A stretch of 64,000 nt of DNA from Flavobacterium aquaticum (GTDB taxonomy: Bacteria; Bacteroidota; Bacteroidia; Flavobacteriales; Flavobacteriaceae): the NCBI RefSeq assembly GCF_003259835.1, contig NZ_QLMI01000001.1, positions 186,001-250,000 of the forward strand. The letters run 5' to 3'. How positions within the stretch are numbered: the first letter of the stretch is position 1; each line of letters starts with the position of its first letter. The notes below the pieces were generated by a model. That model saw nothing but the letters and a program-made list of their open reading frames with translations. It was not told where the DNA came from and searched no databases. Both the position numbers and the translations under genes were made by a program. Below are positions 45,806-54,272 of the stretch, in pieces.

Positions 45806-46882
45806 TTATATTTTAACTGTCCACCCGAAAGTGTCTTCTGATAATTTATATTGAATATTTGTTAGTTTTTCTTTGATTTCAAGCGCCATTGAATTTTCTA
45901 ATTTAGGCAATTCATAATAATGGTCTTGGAATGAGAATCCAACAATTGGGTTAATTACGGCTGCTGTTCCAGCTCCAAAAATTTCTTTTAATGAGCCATT
46001 TTTAGCAGCTTCTACAATTTCTTCTACTAAAACTGGACGTACTTCAATTTTAATATTTTCTCTTTGAGCTAATTCGATAACACTTTTACGAGTAACACCA
46101 TCTAAGATTCTTTCGCTTGTTGGTGCAGTGTATAGTGTATCGTTAATTCTAAAGAAAACATTCATTGTTCCAGCTTCTTCTAACTTAGTATGTGTTGCAT
46201 CGTCTGTCCAAATGATTTGTTGGAAACCTTGTTCGTTAGCTAATTTTGTTGGGTAAAATTGCGCTGAATAATTTCCAGCGGCTTTTGCTGCTCCAATTCC
46301 TCCGTTTGCTGCTCTACTGTAGTGTTCAGCAATAATTACTTTAACTTCTCCCGAATAATAAGCACGAGCTGGAGATAAAATAATCATAAAACGGTATTCT
46401 TGAGAAGGCGCTGCAATTACACCATGTCCGGTTGCAATCATAAACGGACGGATATATAATGTATTTCCTTTTCCTTTTTTAACCCACTCTTTTTCAATTT
46501 CTAATAAACGGTGCAAACCTCCTAAGAAAACATCTTCTGGAACTTCTGGCATTGCCATTCTGGTAGCACTTTTATTAAAACGGTGATAATTTTCATCAGG
46601 TCTAAATAACCAAACATCATCTTGTTGGTCTTTGTAAGCTTTCATACCTTCAAAAATAGCTTGTCCGTAGTGGAAAACTTTAGCAGAAGGATCAATCATG
46701 AAAGGTGCATAAGGCTCTATAACAGGTTTTTGCCATGCTCCATCTACATAATCGCACACTAACATATGGTCTGTAAATACATTACCAAAGGTTAAGTTTT
46801 CAAAATCAACCTCGCTGATTTTTGAATGAGGAGCCGAAATAATTTCAATTTCGTTTAAAGTTTTTAATTCCATTAGGGTCAA
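45806..46882 (-). CDS. ilvE: Branched-chain amino acid aminotransferase
   Basis: Transfers amino groups between glutamate and the keto acids of Leu, Ile and Val. 358 residues, fold type IV PLP enzyme of the long (type II) form. Motifs include GQAIFEGMKAYK, RMAMPEVPEDVFL, the PLP lysine in AAKAAGNYSAQF, TKLEEAGTMNVFF and GTAAVINPI. The start may be the Met three codons further in. No attenuator or T-box-like leader is seen. A TAAATTTG box lies upstream. Confidence 0.95.
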   Translation of the reverse strand: MTLMELKTLNEIEIISAPHSKISEVDFENLTFGNVFTDHMLVCDYVDGAWQKPVIEPYAPFMIDPSAKVFHYGQAIFEGMKAYKDQQDDVWLFRPDENYHRFNKSATRMAMPEVPEDVFLGGLHRLLEIEKEWVKKGKGNTLYIRPFMIATGHGVIAAPSQEYRFMIILSPARAYYSGEVKVIIAEHYSRAANGGIGAAKAAGNYSAQFYPTKLANEQGFQQIIWTDDATHTKLEEAGTMNVFFRINDTLYTAPTSERILDGVTRKSVIELAQRENIKIEVRPVLVEEIVEAAKNGSLKEIFGAGTAAVINPIVGFSFQDHYYELPKLENSMALEIKEKLTNIQYKLSEDTFGWTVKI

Positions 46883-46941
46883 ACTGTTATTGTTAAGCTT
46901 TTGGTTTTCGCAAAAAAAACCTTTTTTTTCTATGTTTTTTG

Positions 46942-46949
46942 CAAATTTA
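46942..46949 (-). promoter_or_regulatory. -7 box of ilvE
   Basis: Reads TAAATTTG on the minus strand, about 60 bases before the ilvE start. The rest of the 46883-47145 gap is A/T-rich; I see no gene in it. Confidence 0.5.
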
Positions 46950-47116
46950 ATAAAAAATAGCCTTTGTTATTATGTTTTACAAAATAATTATTAACATGCG
47001 ATTAATTCACAAACTACTGATTTTCTTAATGATATTTCTTTTTTTCTAAACTTTATAACAAAATATTGGTTTCATTATTACTTTTAATTTTAAGTTCTCA
47101 CTTGAGAAAATTTGTT

Positions 47117-47124
47117 TAAATTTG
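47117..47124 (+). promoter_or_regulatory. -7 box of the DUF4920 gene
   Basis: TAAATTTG, 21 bases before the ATG at 47146. It contains the TTG (47122) that would otherwise look like an upstream start codon. Confidence 0.55.
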
Positions 47125-47145
47125 TTCCATAATCTAAATATAACC

Positions 47146-47646
47146 ATGAAAAAAATAAAATTTGTTTTAGCAATTTTAGCTATTCTATTCTCATTTCAAG
47201 TTGAAGCACAAAAAACAACAAAATCAAATGTTCAAAATCTTTCAGGATATGCTTCTTTTGGAGAAAAATTTACTCCAAATAAAGTAATCTCTAAAGATGC
47301 GATGTTGAAAAAATATAAGAATTTGAAAAAAGGAGATTCAATTCCAGTACAATTCAAAACTACCATTAATTCGGTTTGTAAGAAAAAAGGTTGTTGGATG
47401 AAATTAGATTTAGGTAAAGGAGAATCTTCATTTGTAAAATTTAAAGATTACGGATTTTTTGTTCCGTTAAACGCTGATAATAAAGAGGTAATTGTTAATG
47501 GTTACGCATTTGTAGATGTGGTTACTGTTGATGAACTTAAACATTATGCTAAAGATGCTGGAAAATCTAAGGAAGAAATTGCTAAGATTAAAAAGCCTGA
47601 AGTAACGTATTCTTTTACATCAACAGGTGTTTACATTAAGAAATAA
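47146..47646 (+). CDS. DUF4920 exported protein
   Basis: A 166-residue exported protein: signal peptide (1-21, ending VEAQ), then the DUF4920 body with CKKKGCWMKLDLG near 85 and FKDYGFFVPLNA. The paired cysteines and 'KGCWM' motif suggest a metal or redox site, which is inference. I start it at ATG 47146, as the earlier TTG at 47122 lies in the promoter. The haem lipoprotein gene follows after three bases. Confidence 0.88.
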   Translation: MKKIKFVLAILAILFSFQVEAQKTTKSNVQNLSGYASFGEKFTPNKVISKDAMLKKYKNLKKGDSIPVQFKTTINSVCKKKGCWMKLDLGKGESSFVKFKDYGFFVPLNADNKEVIVNGYAFVDVVTVDELKHYAKDAGKSKEEIAKIKKPEVTYSFTSTGVYIKK

Positions 47647-47649
47647 GAT

Positions 47650-48114
47650 ATGAAATTACTTAAACTATCTTTTTTATTCGTTTTCTTCGGATTGTTATCT
47701 TGTCAAAAAGAAAAGCAAGTCGAAACGAATGAAAAAAATGTAGTGGAAAAGGCTACTGATTCAACAGCAACAGATGAATTTGAAATGTATGAAATGTCAG
47801 AAATGGCGGCTCTTATGGAACAAATGTATGTTGATAATCAACGTTTGAAAGATCGAATTATAAAAGGCGATACAATTGGTAAATTTCCTCAGCATTTTAT
47901 CAAGATTCATAAAGCAGTAATGACAGATGAACATGATAAAGATGCTTTTTTTGATGAGCAAGCACAGAAATTCATCCAAGCTCAAGAATTGATTTATAAA
48001 GATCCTAAAAATGCCAAGAAACATTTTAATAATGGAGTAGATGCTTGTATTCAGTGTCACCAAGTAAAATGTAGTGGTCCAATTCCAAGGATTAAAAAGT
48101 TATATATTAAATAA
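47650..48114 (+). CDS. Lipoprotein with c-type haem motif
   Basis: A 154-residue lipoprotein (lipobox LLSC, Cys18) with an acidic helical middle (EMYEMSEMAALMEQMY) and one haem-binding motif CIQCH near the C-terminus, followed by QVKCSGPIPRIKKLYI. It resembles a small four-helix cytochrome c of the c' type with the haem site at the end. Electron partner unknown. Close linkage to the DUF4920 gene suggests a shared envelope redox role. Confidence 0.82.
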   Translation: MKLLKLSFLFVFFGLLSCQKEKQVETNEKNVVEKATDSTATDEFEMYEMSEMAALMEQMYVDNQRLKDRIIKGDTIGKFPQHFIKIHKAVMTDEHDKDAFFDEQAQKFIQAQELIYKDPKNAKKHFNNGVDACIQCHQVKCSGPIPRIKKLYIK

Positions 48115-48122
48115 GAAGAAAG

Positions 48123-48147
48123 AGGGTTTATTTTGAACCCTTTTTTT
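48123..48147 (+). terminator. Intrinsic terminator after the haem lipoprotein gene
   Basis: AGGGTT / AACCCT stem with a seven-base loop and a T-tract, ending just before the mnmD start codon. Confidence 0.8.
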
Positions 48148-48152
48148 ATGTT

Positions 48153-48818
48153 ATGAAAAGAGAAATTATAATCACAGACGACGGTTCTACAACTATCCGA
48201 ATTCCTGATTGGGATGAGAACTATCATTCTACACATGGGGCAATTCAGGAAGCAAAACATGTTTTTATCAAAAACGGATTGGATTTGTTTCAAAATCAAG
48301 ATTCTATATCGATTTTAGAAATTGGTTTTGGTACGGGTTTGAATGCTTTTATTACTTTTTTGGAAACACTAAATAAAGAAAAAGTAAATTACGTTGGAGT
48401 AGAAGCATATCCTATTTCAGCTGAAGAAATTGTCCAAATGAATTATGTTTCTGAATTAGATGCCGAAAAGTATCAAAAGATTTTTGATAAAATGCATGCT
48501 TGCGATTGGGAAAACCAACAAACGATTACCCAAAACTTTCTTTTAACAAAGAGAAAGCAGTTTTTTCAAGATATTGAAGACAAAAATCAATTCGATTTAA
48601 TTTACTTTGATGCTTTCGGATTTCCATTACAACCTGAATTGTGGAGTGAAGTCATTTTTAAGAAAATGTACGATGCACTTTTACCAAAAGGAACTTTAGT
48701 AACTTACGCATGTCGTTCATCAATTAAAAATGCGATGCTAAGTGTCGGATTTTCAATTGAAAAACTACCTGGAGCTCCAGGAAAACGTGAAATGTTACGA
48801 GCTACAAAAAATGTATGA
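48153..48818 (+). CDS. mnmD: tRNA U34 methyltransferase MnmD
   Basis: Methylates 5-aminomethyl-2-thiouridine at the tRNA wobble position using SAM. 221 residues, equal to the methyltransferase half of E. coli MnmC; the oxidase half is absent. DDGSTTIRIPDWDENYHS and HGAIQEAKHVFI are family hallmarks, ILEIGFGTGLNAF binds SAM, DLIYFDAFGFPLQPELW is catalytic. Starts six bases after the terminator of the previous unit. Confidence 0.93.
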   Translation: MKREIIITDDGSTTIRIPDWDENYHSTHGAIQEAKHVFIKNGLDLFQNQDSISILEIGFGTGLNAFITFLETLNKEKVNYVGVEAYPISAEEIVQMNYVSELDAEKYQKIFDKMHACDWENQQTITQNFLLTKRKQFFQDIEDKNQFDLIYFDAFGFPLQPELWSEVIFKKMYDALLPKGTLVTYACRSSIKNAMLSVGFSIEKLPGAPGKREMLRATKNV

Positions 48819-48897
48819 TTTTTATTGTAAAGTAAGAATTTAATAAAATTTTAGCATTTTTTTTATCAACTACATCGTTTTCGAAAGATTTTTTGTT

Positions 48898-48905
48898 TAT
48901 CTTTA
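48898..48905 (+). promoter_or_regulatory. -7-like box of the 48962 gene
   Basis: TATCTTTA, one base off TAnnTTTG. An in-frame TTG at 48893 overlaps this region and is therefore an unlikely start. Confidence 0.35.
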
Positions 48906-48961
48906 CAACAAGTTCTTACCCCCAGTCTAACCTTTTATCTAGAAAAAGTATGCCCAGACCG

Positions 48962-49144
48962 ATGTTTTCTTATACCAAGTCAATTTTGGAGAGAGTGAGT
49001 TTTGATGCAAAACTATTTTGTAAAGAATTAGAGAAAGCAGTACGAATATTGCTTCCTTACGAAATAGATCAATTAAGAGAGTGGCTTTTACAGTTTACCG
49101 AAGAAAAGCCAGAATTAAGACAATGTTTAATTTATATCAACTAA
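48962..49144 (+). CDS. Small conserved hypothetical protein
   Basis: A 60-residue soluble helical protein beginning MFSYTKSILERVSFDAKLF, with KELEKAVRILLPYEIDQLREWLL. I recall similar short proteins (SFDxxLFxKEL...L) across Bacteroidota without known role. The frame is open further up to TTG 48893 and contains ATG 48950, but the family pattern starts at 48962. It has its own terminator. Confidence 0.65.
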   Translation: MFSYTKSILERVSFDAKLFCKELEKAVRILLPYEIDQLREWLLQFTEEKPELRQCLIYIN

Positions 49145-49150
49145 AAATAT

Positions 49151-49180
49151 AAAGTCCCGATAACCTCGGGACTTTTTTTA
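49151..49180 (+). terminator. Intrinsic terminator after the 48962 gene
   Basis: AAAGTCCCGA / TCGGGACTTT with TAACC loop and a T-tract. The stem repeats that at 21680. Confidence 0.88.
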
Positions 49181-49196
49181 TGGAATAAATTGAAAT

Positions 49197-50135
49197 TTAT
49201 TTTGTCTTTGGACTTATAATTTCAACATCACTAAATGCTATAGCTCCTCTAACAACGCCAGAAATAGTATCTCGCAAGGCGTTGATAATATGTATTTTTA
49301 ATTCGTTTTTAGGATAAATTAAACTAACTTCTCTGGCAGGCTTTGGATCTTTGAATGGTTTTAATTTCGCTTTACTTTTTTCACTTAAATCTAAAGTGTG
49401 CAAATAAGGCAATAAAGTTGTACCTAAGCCTTCATCAGCCAATTTAATAAGTGTTTCAAAACTTCCGCTTTCTAACTGAAAATGACTATCTGTTATAAAT
49501 TTATTGTTTTTACATAAATTTAGAATTCCATTTCTGAAACAATGTCCGTCCTGTAAAAGTAAAATTTTGTCTAAATCTAAATCGGAAATTTCAATTTCTT
49601 TTTTATCAATAGAAGGATGATTTGAAGGAACATAAGCTACAAAAGGCTCATAATATAAAACGATTTCTTTTAAATTTTCTTCTTCTAATGGAGTCGCGGC
49701 AATGGCACAATCTAAATGTCCATTTTTTAATTTTTTGATGATATCTTCAGTGGTTTGCTCTTCAATAATTAAATTTACTTTTGGATATTTCTTAATAAAA
49801 TTATTTAGAAACATTGGAAGTAAAGTTGGCATAACCGTTGGAATAATTCCCACTTTAAATTCCCCACCAATGTAGCCTTTTTGTTGGTCTACGATATCTT
49901 TAATTCTTCCTGCTTCGTTTACGATGTTTTTGGCTTGGTTTACGATTTTCTCACCAACTTCTGTTAATAATATTGGCTTTTTGCTTCTGTCAAAAATTAG
50001 AATATCTAGTTCATCCTCTAATTTTTGAATTTGCATACTCAAAGTAGGTTGAGTAACAAAGCATTTTTCAGCTGCTAAAGTAAAATTCTTATATTCGGCC
50101 ACAGCCAAAACGTAATATAGTTGTGTAATAGTCAT
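49197..50135 (-). CDS. oxyR: Hydrogen-peroxide sensor OxyR (LysR family)
   Basis: A 312-residue LysR-type activator. Residues 1-60 are the winged helix (FTLAAEKCFVTQPTLSMQIQ), the rest the effector domain. From the ATG at 50135, the redox cysteines of GHCFRNGILNLC fall at Cys199 and Cys208, the same numbers as in E. coli OxyR, which supports both identity and start. A TTG at 50171 adds 12 residues but lies upstream of the -7 box. OxyR switches on peroxide defence genes; none is adjacent, though msrA lies 6 kb away. Confidence 0.92.
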   Translation of the reverse strand: MTITQLYYVLAVAEYKNFTLAAEKCFVTQPTLSMQIQKLEDELDILIFDRSKKPILLTEVGEKIVNQAKNIVNEAGRIKDIVDQQKGYIGGEFKVGIIPTVMPTLLPMFLNNFIKKYPKVNLIIEEQTTEDIIKKLKNGHLDCAIAATPLEEENLKEIVLYYEPFVAYVPSNHPSIDKKEIEISDLDLDKILLLQDGHCFRNGILNLCKNNKFITDSHFQLESGSFETLIKLADEGLGTTLLPYLHTLDLSEKSKAKLKPFKDPKPAREVSLIYPKNELKIHIINALRDTISGVVRGAIAFSDVEIISPKTK

Positions 50136-50152
50136 TATTGATAAATTTGATG

Positions 50153-50160
50153 CAAATATA
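50153..50160 (-). promoter_or_regulatory. -7 box of oxyR
   Basis: Reads TATATTTG on the minus strand, 17 bases before the oxyR ATG. Next to it, TATCA (50166-50170) and TGATA (50183-50187) form an inverted repeat that could be the OxyR self-binding site. Confidence 0.5.
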
Positions 50161-50299
50161 AAAACTATCAATTAAACTTATATGATAAAAGTGTCGAAAT
50201 TTTGGAAGGGTTAAATCAAGTTAAATTTAGTAAATGATTCAATGGGATTTTTATAAAAAAATTAAGATTTGTTTCAGTTTGAAATAGTATATTCGCACT

Positions 50300-50593
50300 A
50301 TGAAATTATTGGTAAATATTTTTTTATTTATTTTCATTACTTTTTTGTCTACACCTACACTAATTGGAATAGTAGATGAAGAAGCTGATACTTCTTATTT
50401 TTACACCATGTGTGAAGAAGAGGAAAATCATGCGCCTTTTAATGAAATTAAAACGGTACCTACAACTAATGATTCAGTCATCCATTTTGCATTTGGAGAA
50501 TTAACAAAATTTGATGCTTTAATGGAACAAGACTTATTGAGTTTTGATAATTTAGCGCACCAAATTTTTTCGCCACCTCCCAATTTAATATAA
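50300..50593 (+). CDS. Small exported hypothetical protein
   Basis: A 97-residue protein with an N-terminal hydrophobic signal (about 1-22), an acidic middle (DEEADTSYFYTMCEEEENHAPFNEIK) and the conserved-looking end FSPPPNLI. I recall such proteins before SulP or related transporters in other flavobacteria. A TATATTCG box at 50288-50295 lies just before the ATG, so the leader is tiny. Function unknown; a link to the SulP transporter is suggested by position only. Confidence 0.65.
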   Translation: MKLLVNIFLFIFITFLSTPTLIGIVDEEADTSYFYTMCEEEENHAPFNEIKTVPTTNDSVIHFAFGELTKFDALMEQDLLSFDNLAHQIFSPPPNLI

Positions 50594-50639
50594 TACATTT
50601 TCAATTTTTTAACGCTTCAATCTTTGAGGTGTAGTATTA

Positions 50640-52253
50640 ATGTATTTATATTATTTCATGAATAATCATTCTATTTTTTCCAATGTAAGAGGTGATCTTG
50701 CAGCTGGACTTGTTGTATTTTTAGTGGCTTTGCCATTGTGTTTAGGAATTGCATTAGCGTCTGGAGCTCCTTTGTTTTCAGGTATTGTTTCGGGTGTTAT
50801 TGGTGGAGTAGTTGTTGGGTTTCTTAGTAATTCTTCTTTAAGTGTTACAGGGCCAGCAGCTGGTTTAACTGCTATTGTTTTATCTGCAATTACCGATTTA
50901 GGCGGATTCGATATCTTCTTGGTAGCTGTAATTTTAGCAGGATTAATTCAAATTGCTTTAGGTTTTTTAAGAGCCGGAAGTTTCTCTAATTACTTTCCTA
51001 CCAGTGTAATTGAAGGAATGTTGGCTGCAATTGGAATCATCATTATTTTAAAACAAATTCCGCATGCTTTTGGTCACGATGTTGACAATGAAGGTGATTT
51101 CTTTTATATTGAAAAATCAGGTCATACTACATTTGATACTTTGATAGAATCGATAAATTATATTCATACAGGAGCATTAATTATTGCACTTTTATCGTTA
51201 GCTATTTTAATTACTTGGGAAAAAGTTCCCGCTTTAAAAAATATAAAAGTAGTTCCTGGCGCTTTAGTTGTTGTTGTGGTAAGTATCTTATTGAATGAGT
51301 TTTTTATTCAATCAGGTTCAAGTTTAGCGATTGTTACCCAAAATCATCTAGTAAGCTTGCCTTCGTTGACCGAAATTAGTAACGGATTTGCATTGCCAAA
51401 TTTCGCATCATTAACAAATGAAAAAGTTTGGATTGTAGCCGTAACTATTGCTGTTGTTGCATCAATTGAAACTTTGTTGTGTATCGAAGCAACAGACAAA
51501 TTAGATCCTTACAAAAGATTTACCGATACTAACCGAGAATTAAAAGCACAAGGAATTGGTAACATGCTAAGCGGTTTATTAGGTGGTTTGCCTATGACAT
51601 CAGTTGTTGTTCGTTCCTCAGCCAATATAAATTCTGGAGGTAGAACTAAATTTTCAACTATTTTTCATGGATTTCTTTTATTTACTTTTGCTCTTTCCAT
51701 TCCGTTTATTTTAAATAAAATTCCTTTAGCGGCTTTAGCAGCGGTTTTATTGATGGTTGGATATAAATTAGCAAAACCAAGTGTGTTTGTTCATTTATGG
51801 AATAACGGATATTCGCAATTTATTCCTTTTGTAGTTACAGTAATTGCTGTAGTTCGTATTGATTTGTTAAAAGGTGTTGGAATTGGTTTAGCAGTAAGCG
51901 TCATTTTTATTTTATACCAAAATTTAAAAATCGCCTATTCATTTAAGAAAGAATCGTTTAATGATGGCGATGTAATTACAATCAAATTAGCACAGGAAGT
52001 TTCCTTTTTGAATAAAGCAGCAATTAAAAGTACATTAGCAAGTATTCCAAATGGTTCTAAGTTGATTATCGATGCTTCAAACACTAAATACATAGATTTT
52101 GATGTAGTAGAATTAATTAAAGACTTTAGAAATGTAAAAGCAGAAGATAAAGAAATCGACTTAACATTAAAAGGTTTCAAAGACCAATATGATTTAGATA
52201 ATACAGAATTTAAACACGTAAAAATTAAAGATTCGAAAGAAGAAACAAAATAA
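50640..52253 (+). CDS. SulP-family anion transporter with STAS domain
   Basis: A 537-residue inner-membrane transporter: about 12-14 helices (up to 430) with the SulP signature near the start (NVRGDLAAGLVVFLVALPLCLGIALASGAP) and a cytoplasmic STAS domain (about 440-530, SKLIIDASNTKYIDFDVVELI). SulP proteins move sulfate, bicarbonate or other anions. Being 11 bases before a carbonic anhydrase gene points to bicarbonate. The start could also be Met7 (50658). Confidence 0.92.
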   Translation: MYLYYFMNNHSIFSNVRGDLAAGLVVFLVALPLCLGIALASGAPLFSGIVSGVIGGVVVGFLSNSSLSVTGPAAGLTAIVLSAITDLGGFDIFLVAVILAGLIQIALGFLRAGSFSNYFPTSVIEGMLAAIGIIIILKQIPHAFGHDVDNEGDFFYIEKSGHTTFDTLIESINYIHTGALIIALLSLAILITWEKVPALKNIKVVPGALVVVVVSILLNEFFIQSGSSLAIVTQNHLVSLPSLTEISNGFALPNFASLTNEKVWIVAVTIAVVASIETLLCIEATDKLDPYKRFTDTNRELKAQGIGNMLSGLLGGLPMTSVVVRSSANINSGGRTKFSTIFHGFLLFTFALSIPFILNKIPLAALAAVLLMVGYKLAKPSVFVHLWNNGYSQFIPFVVTVIAVVRIDLLKGVGIGLAVSVIFILYQNLKIAYSFKKESFNDGDVITIKLAQEVSFLNKAAIKSTLASIPNGSKLIIDASNTKYIDFDVVELIKDFRNVKAEDKEIDLTLKGFKDQYDLDNTEFKHVKIKDSKEETK

Positions 52254-52264
52254 TATAACTTACT

Positions 52265-52948
52265 ATGAAAGCACATAATAAAGAAACACAAGCACAAATG
52301 ACACCTCGTAAAGCGTTACAATTTTTACAAGAGGGAAATGATCGTTTTATAAATAATTTAAAAGCCAATAGAAATTTATTAGAACAAGCCAACGAAACTC
52401 GCGATGGGCAATGGCCTTTTGCTACGATTTTAAGCTGTATTGATAGTAGAACATCGGCAGAATTAATTTTTGACCAAGGATTAGGTGATATTTTTTCGGT
52501 AAGAATTGCAGGAAATATTGTTAATACAGATATTTTAGGAAGTATGGAATTTGCTTGTAAAGTAGCGGGTTCTAAACTTATTGTGGTGTTAGGTCATTCA
52601 AAATGTGGAGCTGTAAAAGGAGCTTGTGACCATGTTGAAATGGGTAATTTAACAGAGTTATTATCAAAAATTCAGCCTGCAGTTTATCAAGAAAAGGATA
52701 CAACTGATAACAGAACTTCAAAGAACAGCGAATTTGTAGAAAACGTTGCTGAAATCAATGTAAAAAGAAGTGTGAAAAACATCATTGAAAGAAGTTTTGT
52801 TTTAGAGCAAATGCTTGAAGAAGGTCAAATTGGAATCGTAGGAGCAATGCACGATATTGAATCGGGAAAAGTAATTTTCTACGATGATGTTATGTATATT
52901 AAAGACGATTTGAATCCTGAATTCACAGTTGCAGCATTAAGACACTAA
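52265..52948 (+). CDS. Beta-carbonic anhydrase 1
   Basis: Interconverts CO2 and bicarbonate. 227 residues with zinc ligands Cys58, His111 and Cys114 (SCIDSRTSAEL and GHSKCGAVKGA) and the Asp60-Arg62 dyad. No signal peptide, so cytoplasmic. It directly follows the SulP transporter gene and would act on imported bicarbonate. The C-terminal part (KVIFYDDVMYIKDD) is typical of this subgroup. A hairpin follows. Confidence 0.93.
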   Translation: MKAHNKETQAQMTPRKALQFLQEGNDRFINNLKANRNLLEQANETRDGQWPFATILSCIDSRTSAELIFDQGLGDIFSVRIAGNIVNTDILGSMEFACKVAGSKLIVVLGHSKCGAVKGACDHVEMGNLTELLSKIQPAVYQEKDTTDNRTSKNSEFVENVAEINVKRSVKNIIERSFVLEQMLEEGQIGIVGAMHDIESGKVIFYDDVMYIKDDLNPEFTVAALRH

Positions 52949-52974
52949 AATAAATTTTAATACACAACTATAAG

Positions 52975-53021
52975 AAGCTATCATTTCTAAATATTTAATA
53001 CGGAATTGATAGCTTTTTTAT
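52975..53021 (+). terminator. Possible terminator after carbonic anhydrase 1
   Basis: AAGCTATCA (52975-52983) pairs with TGATAGCTT (53007-53015) over a 23-base loop and is followed by a short T-run. The long loop makes it weaker than the other terminators here. Confidence 0.5.
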
Positions 53022-53023
53022 TT

Positions 53024-53031
53024 TATATTTG
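53024..53031 (+). promoter_or_regulatory. -7 box of carbonic anhydrase 2
   Basis: TATATTTG, 20 bases before the ATG at 53052. The nearest TTG (53006-53008) is only 15 bases upstream, short of the normal spacing. Confidence 0.45.
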
Positions 53032-53051
53032 ATACCACATACACAATGATA

Positions 53052-53687
53052 ATGAGCGATTTTTATAAAAAGATATTAGATAATAACAAAAAATGGGTGG
53101 AAAATAAGTTGTCTGTAAACCCAAATTATTTCAAAAATTTAGCTGATGGGCAACAACCTCCATTACTTTGGATTGGCTGTTCAGATAGTAGAGTTCCAGC
53201 AAATGAAATCATTGGTGCTGAACCTGGAGAAGTTTTTGTACACAGAAACATTGCCAATATGGTGGTACATTCTGATATGAATATGCTAAGTGTGTTAGAT
53301 TATGCAGTAAACGCCTTAAAAGTAAAACACGTAATTGTTTGCGGACATTATGGTTGCGGCGGAGTTAAAGCAGCGATGGGAAACAATTCTATAGGAATTA
53401 TTGACAATTGGATTCGTCATATTAAAGATGTGTACCGTTTTCATCAACAAGAATTAGATAATATCGAAAATGAAAATGAACGCTTCAATAAATTCGTAGA
53501 AATAAACGTGAAAGAACAAGTAATGGATTTAGCCAAAACATCAATCGTTCAAAACGCTTGGAAAAACGGACAAGAATTATCCTTACACGGTTGGGTTTAT
53601 GGTTTAAACGATGGTTATGTGACAGACTTAGGCGTGAACTTTAGTTGCGATAAGGATTTAGATGATGTTTATCAGTTGAAGTTTTAA
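53052..53687 (+). CDS. Beta-carbonic anhydrase 2
   Basis: A 211-residue beta-class enzyme of the Can/CynT type: MSDFYKKILDNNKKWV at the start, zinc ligands Cys43, His99 and Cys102 (GCSDSRVPANEI and GHYGCGGVKAA), dyad Asp45-Arg47. It differs clearly from the neighbour at 52265, so the two are paralogues of different subgroups rather than a recent copy. It has its own promoter. An ATG at 53046 would add two residues. Confidence 0.94.
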   Translation: MSDFYKKILDNNKKWVENKLSVNPNYFKNLADGQQPPLLWIGCSDSRVPANEIIGAEPGEVFVHRNIANMVVHSDMNMLSVLDYAVNALKVKHVIVCGHYGCGGVKAAMGNNSIGIIDNWIRHIKDVYRFHQQELDNIENENERFNKFVEINVKEQVMDLAKTSIVQNAWKNGQELSLHGWVYGLNDGYVTDLGVNFSCDKDLDDVYQLKF

Positions 53688-53688
53688 A

Positions 53689-54261
53689 TTACTTTATTAC
53701 CAAATCATATTTCTTCAACAATCCAGCTAAATTTTCAGTAGAAAAAATAGCACGTTTTAATTTGTTTTTCTCTGGATCGATGATGAAATCATAACTGGTT
53801 GAAAAATCGGTTTTGTTGGCGGTTGTCCCAATGAACACAGCATGACGTAAATTACAATTATCGAATAGCGCTTCTGATAAATCACTTTCCATAAAGTCAA
53901 CGGCAATCATACTACAATTGATGAATTGCATTTTCTTCAATTTTAAACTGTAGAATTGCGCATAATCCAATAAACTATCTTTGAAGTGAAACTCATATAA
54001 AATTTGGTCGGTCATCGCAAAATTCACAGAAGTAAAATCACATTTGGTAAACCAAACATCACGTAACGAAACATGATTGATCTTGGTTCCTTTAAAATTA
54101 CAATCAAAGAAATTGCAATCGATAAAAGTTACAGCAACAAAGAAGCAAGAAGTAAAATCGCAATTCGTAAACGTGCAATTTTCGTATTCTTTGTATTTGA
54201 TATCGTTTTCTGAAAAGGTGATATCAGAAAAATTTTGGTCAATAATGTAATCTGCGTACAT
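53689..54261 (-). CDS. Pentapeptide-repeat protein
   Basis: A 190-residue soluble protein built of five-residue repeats with Phe/Leu at every fifth place (CTFTNCDFTSCFFVAVTFID, CNFFDCNFKG, then DFMESDLSEALFDNCNLRHA), which fold as a right-handed beta-helix. Some such proteins mimic DNA and guard gyrase from quinolones; nothing here shows that role. Its stop is one base from the convergent carbonic-anhydrase stop. Confidence 0.88.
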   Translation of the reverse strand: MYADYIIDQNFSDITFSENDIKYKEYENCTFTNCDFTSCFFVAVTFIDCNFFDCNFKGTKINHVSLRDVWFTKCDFTSVNFAMTDQILYEFHFKDSLLDYAQFYSLKLKKMQFINCSMIAVDFMESDLSEALFDNCNLRHAVFIGTTANKTDFSTSYDFIIDPEKNKLKRAIFSTENLAGLLKKYDLVIK

Positions 54262-54272
54262 AAATATATTTT

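Noticed and set aside
47122..47124. TTG as start of the DUF4920 gene
   Set aside because: It is the end of the -7 box TAAATTTG, and it would put eight residues before a normal signal peptide.
50169..50171. TTG as start of oxyR
   Set aside because: It lies upstream of the -7 box and shifts the redox cysteines away from 199/208.
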